A DNA stretch of 64,000 nucleotides from Fredinandcohnia onubensis (GTDB taxonomy: Bacteria > Bacillota > Bacilli > Bacillales > Bacillaceae_L), in the NCBI RefSeq assembly GCF_002734215.1, contig NZ_NSEB01000022.1, positions 1 to 64,000 on the forward strand, written 5' to 3'. Under the pieces are notes generated by a model. That model worked only from the letters and a program-made list of their open reading frames with translations, was not told the origin of the DNA and did not search any database. Both the position numbers and the translations under genes were made by a program. This document shows positions 9,235-20,557 of the stretch, one piece after another (the stretch's first letter is position 1; every line of letters starts with the position of its first letter).

Positions 9235-10249
9235 GATTAATCACCTCCCTTACTTCAACAATTTGTTTAAGTTCATTGATAACTTGCTGAATGAGAGGAT
9301 CAGGACCCTGAAACTCAACAATTAAACTACCAAACAATTGATCCTGTAGCTCGTTAATACTTCCGTATATAATATTGAAATCAATCCCATGCTTTCTCGT
9401 TACTCGTGATAGGATTGGTTGACTTGAAGCCCCTCCTGTAAAAATCACTCGATACAAGTTTCCATAATAGTTATTGCGCAATTTCTCTAAGAGTTTGCTA
9501 GAAAGCTTATCGTTTAGCACGGAACTAATAAAATTTTTAGTTGTTTTGGATTGTGGGTTTGAAAATATGTCATACACATTTCCTTCTTCAATCACAGACC
9601 CATTTTCCATCACAGCCACTCGATGACAAATACTTCGGATTACATGCATCTCATGTGTAATAAGTAAAATGGTAATATTGTACTCCTCATTAACCTTACG
9701 TAATAGCTGAAGGATTTCTCCAGTTGTTTCAGGGTCTAACGCAGAGGTTGCTTCATCACAAATCAGAATGTCTGGTGATGTGGCAAGCGCTCTTGCAATT
9801 CCTACTCTTTGCTTTTGCCCGCCGGATAGTTGCTCCGGATACTGATCTGACTTATCTTGTAAACCAACAAATTGAAGTAATTCTTTAACACGGTGATCAA
9901 TTTGATCTTTCGGCAACTTTGTAAGTTTGAGAGGATAAGCGATATTTCCATAAACAGTGCGAGAGTTAAATAAGTTAAATGACTGAAAGATCATACCGAT
10001 TTTCCTTCGTAACTTCCGTAGTTCTGCTTGAGAGAGACTAGATATTTCTTGGTCGTTAACCACCACCTTCCCTGATGTTGGACGTTCAAGTAAATTAACG
10101 AGTCGAAGCAATGTACTTTTACCAGCCCCACTAAATCCAACCACCCCAAAGATTTCTCCCTTTGATATGGTTAAAGAAACATCCTTTAACGCTTGCACCT
10201 TCTTCCCTTCCAACCCAAATACTTTATTTACTTCCTCAAACTTAATCAA
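9224..10249 (-). CDS. metN: Methionine ABC transporter ATP-binding protein
   Basis: This 341-residue ATPase has Walker A GFSGAGKST, signature LSGGQKQR, Walker B ILICDEAT and a switch histidine. A C-terminal NIL (ACT-like) domain follows, which in characterised MetN proteins binds methionine and inhibits transport. The start is taken as TTG at 10249. AAGGAGG lies eight bases upstream of it, and translation then begins M-I-K-F-E-E-V, the usual MetN N-terminus. An in-frame ATG at 10288 would add 13 unusual residues and bury the ribosome binding site. It heads the operon behind a SAM riboswitch. Confidence 0.95.
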   Translation of the reverse strand: MIKFEEVNKVFGLEGKKVQALKDVSLTISKGEIFGVVGFSGAGKSTLLRLVNLLERPTSGKVVVNDQEISSLSQAELRKLRRKIGMIFQSFNLFNSRTVYGNIAYPLKLTKLPKDQIDHRVKELLQFVGLQDKSDQYPEQLSGGQKQRVGIARALATSPDILICDEATSALDPETTGEILQLLRKVNEEYNITILLITHEMHVIRSICHRVAVMENGSVIEEGNVYDIFSNPQSKTTKNFISSVLNDKLSSKLLEKLRNNYYGNLYRVIFTGGASSQPILSRVTRKHGIDFNIIYGSINELQDQLFGSLIVEFQGPDPLIQQVINELKQIVEVREVINHES

Positions 10250-10388
10250 TTGATAATCCTCCTTTTCGAAATCAAACAAAAAAGGCATCTCTATCCAACA
10301 CCATGTAAGGATGTATTGGATAAAGATACCTTTAGTTGTCTAATCGGCATACTTTTTCATTTTATATATAATTTTTTTGGTAACTTGA

Positions 10389-10427
10389 GAAAAAAATAAA
10401 ACCCCCTTCATGACAGAAGAGGGTTTA
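10389..10427 (-). terminator. S-box-controlled intrinsic terminator upstream of metN
   Basis: On the minus strand AAACCCTCTTC pairs with GAAGGGGGTTT and is followed by ATTTTTT. It lies between the SAM aptamer and the metN start. It is the expression platform: with SAM bound the terminator forms, and without SAM an antiterminator would. Confidence 0.88.
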
Positions 10428-10442
10428 AATGGTAAATTTAAT

Positions 10443-10549
10443 CGTCTCTTCTCATCTTTCAAGCTCTTTGCTTGCTGGATTTGGCACAGTACCTAGTAGT
10501 CTGTTGCCGAGGCTTCAAAGGGCCAGTCCCTCCACCTCTCTTGATAAGA
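10443..10549 (-). promoter_or_regulatory. SAM-I (S-box) riboswitch
   Basis: Read on the minus strand, the segment contains the conserved S-box blocks in order: CTTATCAAGAGAGGTGGAGG, GGGACTGGCCC, GAAGCCTCGGCAACAG, AGGTACTGTGCCAAATCC and a closing GATGAGAAGAG. This is the SAM-I aptamer. It predicts that metNIQ, the monooxygenase and the reductase are transcribed fully only when S-adenosylmethionine is low. The terminator platform follows at 10389-10427. Confidence 0.95.
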
Positions 10550-10577
10550 ATTCATTAATTATTGAATTGTAATTAAT

Positions 10578-10606
10578 AATTTACATGGAATGTCTTTAAC
10601 TGTCAA
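10578..10606 (-). promoter_or_regulatory. Sigma-A promoter of the met operon
   Basis: On the minus strand TTGACA (10601-10606) and TAAATT (10578-10583) are separated by exactly 17 bases. They lie about 30 bases upstream of the S-box aptamer, which places the start point near 10571. Confidence 0.7.
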
Positions 10607-10629
10607 TAAGATTTTTGAAAAATCTTATT
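10605..10629. terminator. Palindrome at the end of the mal operon
   Basis: AATAAGATTTTT and AAAAATCTTATT form a perfect palindrome 65 bp past the malA stop. It overlaps the -35 of the met promoter by two bases. It could end malA transcription, though it is AT-rich and weak. Confidence 0.45.
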
Positions 10630-10693
10630 ATTGTTCTTTTTAGGCTACTAGTATACTTATGCTACAGGTCACCCTTAGTATTCTACTTTTCTA

Positions 10694-12034
<1,341 letters not shown>

Positions 12035-12066
12035 CTAGATATCTTTGTTGTTGTTTTATTCCGATT

Positions 12067-13668
12067 CTATTCGTTTGTTGTTAATCCTAAATAACTGTCA
12101 ACAGCTTTTCTAATCGTTGTTACCTGTAAGCCGTATACAACTTGTACGTTTTTATCTTTAATCACGACTCCACTAGCACCCGTTTCTTTCTTCAACACTT
12201 CCTCGTTGACCATTTCAGGATTATCTAGTGTTAAACGAAGTCTTGTATAACAATTGGTTACGGTATGAATATTACTTGCTCCACCTAAGGCATCAACAAT
12301 TACTGGGGCAATTCCGTCATTTCCCTGTGATTCGGAAGTTCCAGTTTTTCCTTGTTTTTGCTTTTCTTTTAAATCTTTCTTCGTATATAACTTTGTTTCT
12401 TGTCCACCTTCTTCTCTTCCGACTGTCTTGAAGTTAAGCTTCACGATTAAGAAACGGAATAGTAAGTAGTAGATAACAAAGAAGATCAAACCGATTAAAA
12501 TGTACATTGGCCAGTGTGTTTTCTCGATTCCAAGCGGTAAATTGAACAATAGGAAGTCAATCATTCCGTTTGGTCCAATTGCTCTAACATCTAAGAGACT
12601 AAACGTTACCATTGCTAAACCACTTAAAGCAGCGTGAACCACAAATAGTAGTGGAGCAACAAACATGAATGAGAATTCAATTGGTTCAGTAACACCAGCA
12701 ATAAAAGAAGTCACGGCAGCAGGAATCAAGATTGCTTTTACCTTCGCCTTGTTCTCAGGCTTTGCTGTATGATACATAGCTAAGCAAGCGCCGAGTAAAC
12801 CAAACATTTTTGAAATACCACGTGCATCCCAAACGACAGATGAAGAAAGTTCTTTTACAGTTGGATCTGCAATCTCAGCGTAGTAAATATTTCTTGCACC
12901 TTCAAAAATTTGTCCGCCAACTTCTGCTACACCGCCCAATGATGTATATAAGAATGGTGTATAGATTAAGTGATGCAGCCCAGTAGGAATTAATAAGCGC
13001 TCTAACATTCCGTATAAGAATATTCCGAAGTTCCCACTGTGATTAATAAGAGATCCAAGATTGTTAATACCATTTTGGAAAAACGGCCAAATATACGTAA
13101 GAGCAATTGATAATAGGACAACTACTGGTATAAGTACGATAAAGACAAAACGTGATCCACCGTATATTTGAAAAGCACCGTTAAATTCTATATCAACAAA
13201 TTTGTTATGAACAAAAGCGGTTACAATCCCGAGAATAATTCCGAGGAAAACACCCATATCAAGTATTTGAACACCTAAAACAAGCGTTTGTCCTGTACCT
13301 TGTAGGGAGTCGCCTTGAAACAGTACTCCGGTAAGGTCCATAAATTTATTCATCGCATTAACAAATACTAAATAACCTAATAAAGCAGTAAAACCAGCAA
13401 CTGCTTTCTCCTTATTAGCCAAGCCTACCGTGATACCGACACAGAAAATCAATCCTAGATTACCGAGAATCGAAACTAATGATCCAGTTAAAATGGATCC
13501 GAAACCTGTCGTAATCGGATTATCTAAAAATGGAATGACTTCCAATAATCTAGCATTCGTAAATAAGTTACCGAGGGCAATCAAAATACCGGCAATCGGC
13601 AAGATAAGTACTGGAATAAACATTGCTTTTGAAAAGCGTTGCATACCTTCCATCATTTTGGCTTTCAT
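12067..13668 (-). CDS. malP: PTS maltose/alpha-glucoside transporter EIICB
   Basis: This 533-residue PTS permease has an N-terminal glucose-family EIIC membrane domain (about residues 1-430). A linker and a C-terminal EIIB domain follow, with the phosphorylatable cysteine at residue 473 (VTNCYTRLRL). No EIIA domain is present, so phosphate must come from an EIIA encoded elsewhere, as in the B. subtilis MalP/GlvC system. It imports and phosphorylates maltose to maltose 6-phosphate for MalA. GGAGG lies nine bases upstream of the ATG. The promoter with an internal cre lies at 13713-13741. Confidence 0.94.
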   Translation of the reverse strand: MKAKMMEGMQRFSKAMFIPVLILPIAGILIALGNLFTNARLLEVIPFLDNPITTGFGSILTGSLVSILGNLGLIFCVGITVGLANKEKAVAGFTALLGYLVFVNAMNKFMDLTGVLFQGDSLQGTGQTLVLGVQILDMGVFLGIILGIVTAFVHNKFVDIEFNGAFQIYGGSRFVFIVLIPVVVLLSIALTYIWPFFQNGINNLGSLINHSGNFGIFLYGMLERLLIPTGLHHLIYTPFLYTSLGGVAEVGGQIFEGARNIYYAEIADPTVKELSSSVVWDARGISKMFGLLGACLAMYHTAKPENKAKVKAILIPAAVTSFIAGVTEPIEFSFMFVAPLLFVVHAALSGLAMVTFSLLDVRAIGPNGMIDFLLFNLPLGIEKTHWPMYILIGLIFFVIYYLLFRFLIVKLNFKTVGREEGGQETKLYTKKDLKEKQKQGKTGTSESQGNDGIAPVIVDALGGASNIHTVTNCYTRLRLTLDNPEMVNEEVLKKETGASGVVIKDKNVQVVYGLQVTTIRKAVDSYLGLTTNE

Positions 13669-13712
13669 TGAGCCGCACCTCCAATATTCACTTAATTTCT
13701 TTCGACACGTTT

Positions 13713-13741
13713 AGAATACAATGCAAGCGTTTTATAGTCGA
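13713..13741 (-). promoter_or_regulatory. malP promoter containing a cre site
   Basis: On the minus strand TCGACT (13736-13741) and TATTCT (13713-13718) are 17 bases apart. The spacer holds a cre-like sequence (13721-13736, ATGCAAGCGTTTTATA) matching the CcpA consensus at 14 of 16 positions. CcpA binding there would block RNA polymerase, giving glucose repression of malPA. The promoter elements are weak, as expected if the RpiR-type activator is needed. Confidence 0.65.
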
Positions 13742-13756
13742 TAGTTTCAACATGAT

Positions 13757-13790
13757 TAAAAACGTGTTTCACAGATTGAAACACGTTTCA
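13757..13790 (-). terminator. Stem-loop after the mal regulator gene
   Basis: AAACGTGTTTCA and TGAAACACGTTT form a perfect 12-bp stem with a five-base loop. It overlaps the stop codon of the regulator gene, and T5 follows on the minus strand. It is probably an intrinsic terminator. The symmetric TGAAAC/GTTTCA halves could also serve as an operator. Confidence 0.65.
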
Positions 13791-14561
13791 CTCTTCCCTA
13801 TTCTTTTTCGCGCCTAAATTCTCAACATACTGCTTAAGGATAAACTCAAACAGCAGAAGCAATTTAGGAAAGAAACGATTTGGTAGCATATTTCGGTCAT
13901 CTAGCTTATTGTAATCCATAATTTTAAAATTTAAATCAGACAGCTTCGCAATGCGATTATCCGTTTCCTTTGTAAATGAAGCTGTAAACACATGATGTTC
14001 TTTTGCCGCATGAAGTTTATCAATTACAGTCTGTGTTTCTCCTGATTTTGATATAACGACTAATGCCCCGATATCCTCAAGATTATTTTCAAATATACCA
14101 ACGGAGTCCGTTGCACTGGCAAATATCGTTTTCCTGCCTAATACTAATAGTTTTTTATGAAAGTACTCTGCAGCAATGGCTGAAAAGCCAGTCGCATAAA
14201 TAAATATATATTTTTGATCTAGATTTAACACTTTGCTAATAAACGTTTCAATCTCTTCCATCGAATTAAGGGTTAAAAAATCCGTTTGGCTTACCTGCAA
14301 AAAGTCCTCTATATCACCACTTTGGGGTACTTCAACTTTCCTAATCATCGGCAGTAGTTGATAATACATATCCACAAAACCGGTATAGCCTAACTTTTTG
14401 GATAAGCGAATAACAGTCGCGGGGGAAGTAAAATTTTCTTTAGCAATTTCACGCACGCCTTTTTGCAAAACCGTATCAATATTCGTAACGATATATTGAA
14501 TGATTTGTACATCTAATTCCGTTAAATTTCTCCCTTGAATAATTTTGCTAATATCAATCAA
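13788..14561 (-). CDS. MurR/RpiR-family regulator of the mal operon
   Basis: This 257-residue regulator has an N-terminal helix-turn-helix domain (REIAKENFTSPATVIRLSKKLGYTGF region) and a C-terminal SIS sugar-phosphate-binding domain (IYATGFSAIAAEYFHKK, VISKSGETQTV). It lies directly upstream of malP-malA on the same strand. B. subtilis carries the RpiR-type activator GlvR/MalR in the equivalent operon, so this is most likely the maltose-6-phosphate-responsive activator. A terminator-like stem separates it from malP. Confidence 0.88.
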   Translation of the reverse strand: MIDISKIIQGRNLTELDVQIIQYIVTNIDTVLQKGVREIAKENFTSPATVIRLSKKLGYTGFVDMYYQLLPMIRKVEVPQSGDIEDFLQVSQTDFLTLNSMEEIETFISKVLNLDQKYIFIYATGFSAIAAEYFHKKLLVLGRKTIFASATDSVGIFENNLEDIGALVVISKSGETQTVIDKLHAAKEHHVFTASFTKETDNRIAKLSDLNFKIMDYNKLDDRNMLPNRFFPKLLLLFEFILKQYVENLGAKKNREE

Positions 14562-14670
14562 ACCTAATCACTCTCATTCTTATGTATGCCACTTTATATC
14601 ATCTACTATTATACCTCAACTCTAGCCGTTCAAACGAACGGTTGGTTAAGCAGTGCAATAGAAGAAAGAA

Positions 14671-14728
14671 AAAAACTGTAGGTTAGCAAACACCTGCAGT
14701 TTTTCTTATTTTATCTACTCTTAACTAT
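14671..14728. repeat. Duplicated terminator plus gene-end fragment
   Basis: This segment matches 5167-5223 over nearly 60 bases: AAAAACTGTAGG, a loop with GCAAAC, CAGTTTTTCT.ATTTTATC and TACTCTTAACTAT. The right part corresponds to the last codons and stop of the aldo/keto reductase gene; on the minus strand it still reads I-V-K-S-R-stop. The hairpin also acts as a terminator candidate for hutG. Confidence 0.8.
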
Positions 14729-14748
14729 TCTTTTCTCAGCACTAGTGC

Positions 14749-15717
14749 CTATCGTAAGACAAGACCTGTAATAAATTGCAGCCACGCATAGGTTCCAACC
14801 TTAACTGTTTCAGAAACGGCCGAATCCTTACTTGGATCCAGGCAGACATAATCGATATGCCGAACAGCAGGATGTTTGCCGATTTCTAGCAAACTATCAA
14901 ATAGTTCAATTGCTGATAACCCGCCTGGTGTTGATGCCGGAACTCCAGGGGCAACCGAAATATCCAATACATCCATATCAACTGTTACGTAAATACGATC
15001 AACCTTTGCTGCTAATTGCTCTAATGCACGTTGAACCGTGTTGATTAGCCCTTGTTTTCGAGCCTGCTTTAAGGTTACCATCTGAATCTTGTGCTCATTT
15101 GCGTAATCTATTAATGGTTTTGCATTGTAGTATCCATGCAGTCCAATATTAATCACGTTTTCCCCGTTCACGACCTGGCCATCAATTAATTGGCGGATCG
15201 GTGTTCCGTTTGCTGGCCCGAGTTCTTTTGGATCCCTTACATCAAGATGTGTATCAAGCTGTAAAATTCCAATCGTTTCTCTAGGGAAAGCATCCTTAAT
15301 ACCTCGTACAGCACAAGCCGTTGTCGAATGATCACCGCCAATCATACATGTCGGCGTGTTTGGATAGTGTGCGGCAAGATAGGCTGTTGTCTTTTGGATT
15401 CGTTGATGTGATAAAAGTATATCCGTCGTATGCATTGCCACATCACCCGCATCCGCCACTTGAAAGGAACTTAAATCTACATTTTCGTCCAAATTATACG
15501 TGGCAAATCCTTTCCACATCCGCCGAAATTCAGTTGGATATAAAGAAGCTCCAGAAACACTAATCGAAGACCTAGAGATTGGCGCTCCGTACAGGATGAG
15601 TTCAGGTGTATGTTCTAGCCCATTCAATGGTTTAACCCATTGATTCACATAGGTTGGTTCATCTATTGCCGTCTGATTCCATGACCATTCAGGTACCTGA
15701 AGAAAATGTTCACTCAT
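14749..15717 (-). CDS. hutG: Formimidoylglutamase
   Basis: This 322-residue ureohydrolase (arginase/agmatinase fold) splits N-formimidoyl-L-glutamate into glutamate and formamide, the last step of histidine breakdown in this pathway. Mn-binding motifs are present: GGDHSTT, LQLDTHLDVRD and VDMDVLD. Length and motifs fit HutG. It starts one base after the hutI stop, indicating coupled translation, and is the last hut gene seen. The region after its stop carries the duplicated terminator segment. Confidence 0.94.
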   Translation of the reverse strand: MSEHFLQVPEWSWNQTAIDEPTYVNQWVKPLNGLEHTPELILYGAPISRSSISVSGASLYPTEFRRMWKGFATYNLDENVDLSSFQVADAGDVAMHTTDILLSHQRIQKTTAYLAAHYPNTPTCMIGGDHSTTACAVRGIKDAFPRETIGILQLDTHLDVRDPKELGPANGTPIRQLIDGQVVNGENVINIGLHGYYNAKPLIDYANEHKIQMVTLKQARKQGLINTVQRALEQLAAKVDRIYVTVDMDVLDISVAPGVPASTPGGLSAIELFDSLLEIGKHPAVRHIDYVCLDPSKDSAVSETVKVGTYAWLQFITGLVLR

Positions 15718-15718
15718 C

Positions 15719-16978
15719 TTAGTTCACGACCTTTACACCTTTTTTCCATACCTCTTTTACATGGTTAACGCCGAATAAATATTGCAATTCTTGATAATTC
15801 TTCACATTCCATAAGACGAAATCTGCTTGTTTACCGACCTCAAGTGACCCAACTTGTTCTTGACGGTTAATGGCATGGGCTGCATTATAGGTTGCCGCCG
15901 TTAATGCTTCTGCAGGCGTTAAACGCATTAAAATACAAGCTAAATTCATAACAAGTGGCATCGAGGTTGTTGGGGATGACCCTGGATTACAATCCGTTGA
16001 AATCGCCACAGCCACACCCTCGTCGATCATTTTTCTACCTGCGGCTGCTGATTCACGTAAATACAGGGCTGTTGCTGGAAGTAAACAGGCGATTGTACCG
16101 GACTTTGCCATCGCTTTAATTCCTTCATCAGACGCTTTTAATAAATGCTCTGCTGAAATAGCTCCTACTTTCGCAGCTAATTCCGCTCCTCCATAAGGTA
16201 CAATTTCATCGGCATGGATTTTCGGGATTAATCCCAGGAGTTTTCCGGCTTCTAATATCCGCTCCGACTGCTCTGGTGTATAAACCCCTTTTTCACAAAA
16301 TACATCATTAAATTCGGCCAACTTTTCCTTAGTCACTACTGGCAGCATGTCATTGATTAAATGATCAACAAACTCATCTTCACGACCTTTATACTCTGGC
16401 GGTACTGCATGTGCCCCCATAAACGTTGGGACAAGATCGATTGGATGTTGATTTTGAAGCTTTTTCATCACACGCAACTGCTTCAACTCAGTTTGCAAAT
16501 CCATACCATACCCGCTTTTCCCTTCCACAGTCGTTACACCATGAGCCAAAAATGAATCAAGTCGACGTGTTGTTTGTTCAATTAGCTCATCCTCTGTAGC
16601 TTCTCTTGTCATGCGGGTGGTCGCATGAATTCCTCCACCTGCGTTCATAATGTCCATATATGTTGCACCCTCGAGGCGCATTTCAAATTCACGCTCGCGG
16701 CTTCCTCCGTACACAACATGTGTATGCGGATCCACCAGTCCTGGAGTAACTAGATGATTTGTGGCATCAACAATTTCTGCCTCGTGGAGCTTATCTGCAT
16801 ATCGGGCTTCAAGCCCTTTTGTTGTTCCTACTGCCTGGATCACACCATCTTCAATCCACAAACTGCCGTCTTCAATTAGCCCAAGCTCAGACATTGCTTC
16901 CTTGGAGCGCGGACCTTTTACATCAGAAGCGAGCGTTGCTAATTGAGCAGCATGTTTAATCCAGATTGGTTTTGTCAT
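15719..16978 (-). CDS. hutI: Imidazolonepropionase
   Basis: This 419-residue amidohydrolase opens 4-imidazolone-5-propionate to N-formimidoyl-L-glutamate. Metal-binding motifs [19 protein letters not shown] and KIHADEI and a late STDCNPGS aspartate match HutI. It overlaps the end of hutU by four bases (ATGA arrangement) and abuts hutG, so the three are translationally linked. Confidence 0.96.
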   Translation of the reverse strand: MTKPIWIKHAAQLATLASDVKGPRSKEAMSELGLIEDGSLWIEDGVIQAVGTTKGLEARYADKLHEAEIVDATNHLVTPGLVDPHTHVVYGGSREREFEMRLEGATYMDIMNAGGGIHATTRMTREATEDELIEQTTRRLDSFLAHGVTTVEGKSGYGMDLQTELKQLRVMKKLQNQHPIDLVPTFMGAHAVPPEYKGREDEFVDHLINDMLPVVTKEKLAEFNDVFCEKGVYTPEQSERILEAGKLLGLIPKIHADEIVPYGGAELAAKVGAISAEHLLKASDEGIKAMAKSGTIACLLPATALYLRESAAAGRKMIDEGVAVAISTDCNPGSSPTTSMPLVMNLACILMRLTPAEALTAATYNAAHAINRQEQVGSLEVGKQADFVLWNVKNYQELQYLFGVNHVKEVWKKGVKVVN

Positions 16979-18654
16979 TCTTGATCAGCCCCTTTATCCA
17001 GCATTGGCATCTTGATACCTTTTTCACGCGCTGTTTTCTTGGCAAGCTCGTATCCAGCATCAGCATGACGTACTACACCCAGTCCTGGATCTGTTGTTAA
17101 TACTCGCTCGATGCGTGCTTCTGCATCTTTCGTACCATCCGCAACAATCACTACCCCTGCATGTAAGGAGTAGCCCATTCCTACACCGCCACCGTGATGA
17201 ACAGATACCCAAGTTGCGCCTCCAACAGCGTTTACCATCGCATTTAAAATCGGCCAATCTGCCACAACATCTGATCCATCTTTCATTGCTTCTGTTTCTC
17301 GATTTGGTGATGCAACTGAACCTGAATCCAAATGGTCACGACCAATGACGATCGGTGCTTTTAGTTCTCCGCTTGCCACCATATCATTCAAGATTTTACC
17401 GAAACGAGCACGCTCTCCATAGCCTAACCAGCAAATTCGAGATGGAAGACCTTGGAATTGAATTTTATCCTGTGCCATCCGAATCCAATTACATAAATGC
17501 TCATTATCACTAAATTCACGTAAAATGGCTTCGTCTGTTTTATAGATATCTTCCGGGTCTCCTGATAGTGCTACCCATCGGAAAGGTCCTTTTCCTTCAC
17601 AAAATTGTGGGCGGATATAGGCCGGAACGAAGCCTGGGAAATCAAATGCATTTTCAACGCCTTCATCTTTGGCAACCTGACGAATATTATTACCATAGTC
17701 AAATGTAATTGCCCCCTTTTCCATCATTTCAAGCATCGCTTCAACATGCTTAACCATTGATGCTTTTGAAAGTTTTACATATTCTTTAGGGTTAGACTCT
17801 CTTAATTTTGATGCTTCTTCAAGTGACATCCCTGAAGGTACATACCCGTTAAGTGGATCATGTGCTGATGTTTGGTCTGTTAAGGCATCAGGGATAAAGT
17901 TTCTTGCAATCATCTCAGGAAGAAGATCAGATGCGTTACCTACTAATCCAATCGATAATGCCCTCCCTTCTCTTTTCGCTTCTTCTGCCAACTGGATTGC
18001 TTCATCCAATGTGTACGCTTTCATATCTGTATAACGAGTTTCAATCCGGCGATCAATTCTAGTCTCATCCACTTCAATCGCGATACATACGCCACCATTC
18101 ATCGTTACGGCAAGTGGCTGTGCACCACCCATTCCTCCAAGACCTGCAGTCACAGTAATCGTACTTCTTAATGTACCGTTGAAGTGCTGCTTCGCTAACT
18201 CCGCAAACGTTTCATACGTACCTTGGACAATTCCTTGAGAACCAATATAAATCCAGCTGCCTGCAGTCATTTGCCCATACATCATTAAGCCTTTTTTATC
18301 AAGTTCATGGAAGGTTTCCCAATTTGCAAAAGCTGGAACAAGATTCGAATTCGCAATCAAAACTCGTGGAGCATCTTTATGTGTTTTAAAAACAACTACC
18401 GGTTTTCCGGATTGCACAAGCAATGTTTCATCACTTTCTAGTTCTTTCAGTGAATCAACAATCGCGTCAAAAGATTCCCAGTTCCGTGCCGCTTTCCCAA
18501 TCCCCCCATATACAACAAGATCCTCTGGTCTCTCGGCTACATCTGCATCTAAATTATTCATTAACATACGAAGTACAGCCTCTTGCTGCCAGCCTTTCGT
18601 ATTTAATTGTGTCCCTACATAACGGATAATTTTGTTGTTTGTTGTACTTTTCAT
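16975..18654 (-). CDS. hutU: Urocanate hydratase
   Basis: This 559-residue NAD-dependent enzyme converts urocanate to 4-imidazolone-5-propionate. HutU hallmarks are visible: the NAD region [47 protein letters not shown] and [16 protein letters not shown]. The start is taken at the ATG at 18654, six bases after GGAGGG. A longer frame to 18720 has no ribosome binding site and would add 22 unrelated residues. A 210-bp intergenic region with a multi-hairpin repeat separates it from hutH. Confidence 0.96.
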   Translation of the reverse strand: MKSTTNNKIIRYVGTQLNTKGWQQEAVLRMLMNNLDADVAERPEDLVVYGGIGKAARNWESFDAIVDSLKELESDETLLVQSGKPVVVFKTHKDAPRVLIANSNLVPAFANWETFHELDKKGLMMYGQMTAGSWIYIGSQGIVQGTYETFAELAKQHFNGTLRSTITVTAGLGGMGGAQPLAVTMNGGVCIAIEVDETRIDRRIETRYTDMKAYTLDEAIQLAEEAKREGRALSIGLVGNASDLLPEMIARNFIPDALTDQTSAHDPLNGYVPSGMSLEEASKLRESNPKEYVKLSKASMVKHVEAMLEMMEKGAITFDYGNNIRQVAKDEGVENAFDFPGFVPAYIRPQFCEGKGPFRWVALSGDPEDIYKTDEAILREFSDNEHLCNWIRMAQDKIQFQGLPSRICWLGYGERARFGKILNDMVASGELKAPIVIGRDHLDSGSVASPNRETEAMKDGSDVVADWPILNAMVNAVGGATWVSVHHGGGVGMGYSLHAGVVIVADGTKDAEARIERVLTTDPGLGVVRHADAGYELAKKTAREKGIKMPMLDKGADQE

Positions 18655-18754
18655 TTTATTCCCTCCAAGTTGTGCTACTAATATTTTATTAATAAAAAGA
18701 ACGCATAGAATCCCGATCACTTAACTTCGACCGTTTGTTAAGTAGTGGAGTTTT

Positions 18755-18928
18755 TTGTTGCCTTTTGATTAAATATCAAATGCGCCTTGGCGTATTTGCG
18801 CCCGATTTTTTTAGGCCCACACGATGTGGGTTACAAAGACGTTGCCACAGGACGTGGCGTTTTTAGTCTTTGATCCTATGCTCGAAAAATTTCCGCTGAA
18901 AAATCGAGGCATCCGCCGGAGGCTTTTA
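18755..18928. repeat. Multi-hairpin intergenic repeat between hutH and hutU
   Basis: The segment is a chain of short palindromes: ATGCGCC..GGCGTATTTGCGCCC, CCCACA-CGA-TGTGGG, GCCACA-GGA-CGTGGC and CCGCCGGAGG. It is more GC-rich than its surroundings. The style resembles dispersed intergenic elements that I recall from other Bacillaceae genomes. It interrupts the hut operon without breaking either gene. Confidence 0.6.
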
Positions 18929-18930
18929 CT

Positions 18931-20451
18931 TTATTCAGTAGAAGTAGGGGACTTCTGCTGAATAAAGTTAAAAGTTCCAGTCTTTAACCAGTGATCCATT
19001 GCTTCTATATCCTTAGAGAACACGCGGTCTGCAGAAATATACGGTACGACTTTTCTACCATTTTCTAAAAATGAGCTTGTTGCGTTTGCCATTTTTTCTT
19101 TTCCACGAATTTCAGCGGCCTGCATGCTACAAATGGCCTCAATTGCCAATACACGACGCGTATTTGTGATAACTTGATATGCATGTCTTGATCCGATTGT
19201 CCCCATGCTCACGTGATCCTCTTGGTTTGCGGATGAGGGAATCGAATCAACACTCGCTGGATGCGCTAATGTTTTGTTTTCGGATACAAGTGATGCTGCG
19301 ACATACTGCATGATCATTGCACCTGATTGTAAGCCTGGTTCAGGACTTAAAAATGGTGGTAGGTCATTCAGTTGCGGATTAACTAAACGCTCGATGCGAC
19401 GTTCTGAAATATTGGCTAGTTCCGCCACTGCAATCGCTAAGAAGTCCATGGCAAAAGCGATCGGTTGTCCGTGGAAGTTCCCCCCTGATAAGACCTTTTC
19501 ACCATTATCAAAAATTAACGGATTATCAGTAGCTGCATTCATTTCAATTTCCAATTTTTCTTTTACATAGTTTAATGTTTGCCATGTCGCTCCGTGCACT
19601 TGAGGGATACAACGGATTGAGTATGCATCCTGAACGCGGATTTCACCTTGTCTTGTTGTTAGAGAGCTATCAGAAAGATGAGCACGAATACGTTCAGCTA
19701 CTTCAATTTGCTCTTGATAACCTCGTGCAAGCTGGATATCTTCATCAAATGCATCAATAATTCCACGTAATGCTTCGATTGTTACAGAGGCAATCAGTTC
19801 TGTTTGATAAGCTAACTTTTCCGCCTCCAGATACGCAACTGCCCCCATCGCTGTCATTGCCTGTGTTCCATTGATAAGCGCTAATCCTTCTTTTGCTGTT
19901 AATGTAATTGGGAAAATAGATTCCTTCGTTAACGCATGTATCGCAGATGTTTTCTCCCCTTTATAAAACACCTCACCCTCCCCGATTAAAACAAGAGCCA
20001 AATGTGAGAGTGGCGCTAAGTCCCCACTTGCACCAAGTGATCCTTGCTGTGGAATGACCGGATGAATGCCAGCATTCAGTAATTCAAGCAATCTATCAAT
20101 CACGACCGGACGCACACCTGAAAATCCCTTCAGCAATGCATTTGCTCGAAGAAGAAGCATCGCACGTGATACAACCTCTGGAAAGGGTTCACCAATTCCG
20201 CAAGCATGAGAACGAATTAAATTCAATTGCAATGCCTCTACATCTTCTTTATCGATAAACACATCACTAAATTTCCCGAATCCTGTTGTAATCCCATAAA
20301 TAATTCGTTCCTCAGCCACAATTTTTTCAACTGCTTTACGACTTTCTTGGACTTTTCTCATGCTCTCTTCAGAATAATTAACTTTTTCACCTTCATATAA
20401 AACTCTTTGTACCTCTTTAAAAGTTAGTGTTTGACCAGTTAAGGTAACCAT
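18931..20451 (-). CDS. hutH: Histidine ammonia-lyase
   Basis: This 506-residue lyase removes ammonia from L-histidine to give urocanate, the first step of histidine use. The Ala-Ser-Gly that cyclises into the MIO cofactor is present in [14 protein letters not shown]. Other family blocks include [15 protein letters not shown] and [15 protein letters not shown]. The start at 20451 (M-V-T-L-T) follows AAGGGAG and gives the usual length near 508. An upstream ATG at 20496 would add 15 residues. It is the first gene of hutHUIG and lies behind an attenuator with HutP-like triplets. Confidence 0.96.
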   Translation of the reverse strand: MVTLTGQTLTFKEVQRVLYEGEKVNYSEESMRKVQESRKAVEKIVAEERIIYGITTGFGKFSDVFIDKEDVEALQLNLIRSHACGIGEPFPEVVSRAMLLLRANALLKGFSGVRPVVIDRLLELLNAGIHPVIPQQGSLGASGDLAPLSHLALVLIGEGEVFYKGEKTSAIHALTKESIFPITLTAKEGLALINGTQAMTAMGAVAYLEAEKLAYQTELIASVTIEALRGIIDAFDEDIQLARGYQEQIEVAERIRAHLSDSSLTTRQGEIRVQDAYSIRCIPQVHGATWQTLNYVKEKLEIEMNAATDNPLIFDNGEKVLSGGNFHGQPIAFAMDFLAIAVAELANISERRIERLVNPQLNDLPPFLSPEPGLQSGAMIMQYVAASLVSENKTLAHPASVDSIPSSANQEDHVSMGTIGSRHAYQVITNTRRVLAIEAICSMQAAEIRGKEKMANATSSFLENGRKVVPYISADRVFSKDIEAMDHWLKTGTFNFIQQKSPTSTE

Positions 20452-20496
20452 CTGTTTGTCTCCCTTCAAATTCACTTTAGTACGGTAAAGAGCCAA

Positions 20497-20557
20497 TAAA
20501 AAAGGGAGCTACATGATGAAAGTCACGAAAAAAATGACTTCATCATATAGCCCCCTA
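20497..20557 (-). terminator. Attenuator terminator in the hut leader
   Basis: On the minus strand a long stem pairs GGGGGCTATATGATGAAGTCA with TGACTTTCATCATGTAGCTCCC and is followed by T6. It sits 46 bp upstream of the hutH start codon, inside the transcribed leader. It would stop transcription unless an antiterminator acts, as in the B. subtilis hut operon. Confidence 0.88.

Noticed and set aside
8696-9325. Long 209-codon frame on the plus strand
   Set aside because: It is antisense to metI and the end of metN, with a biased composition (many Ile, Pro, Lys) typical of a shadow frame.
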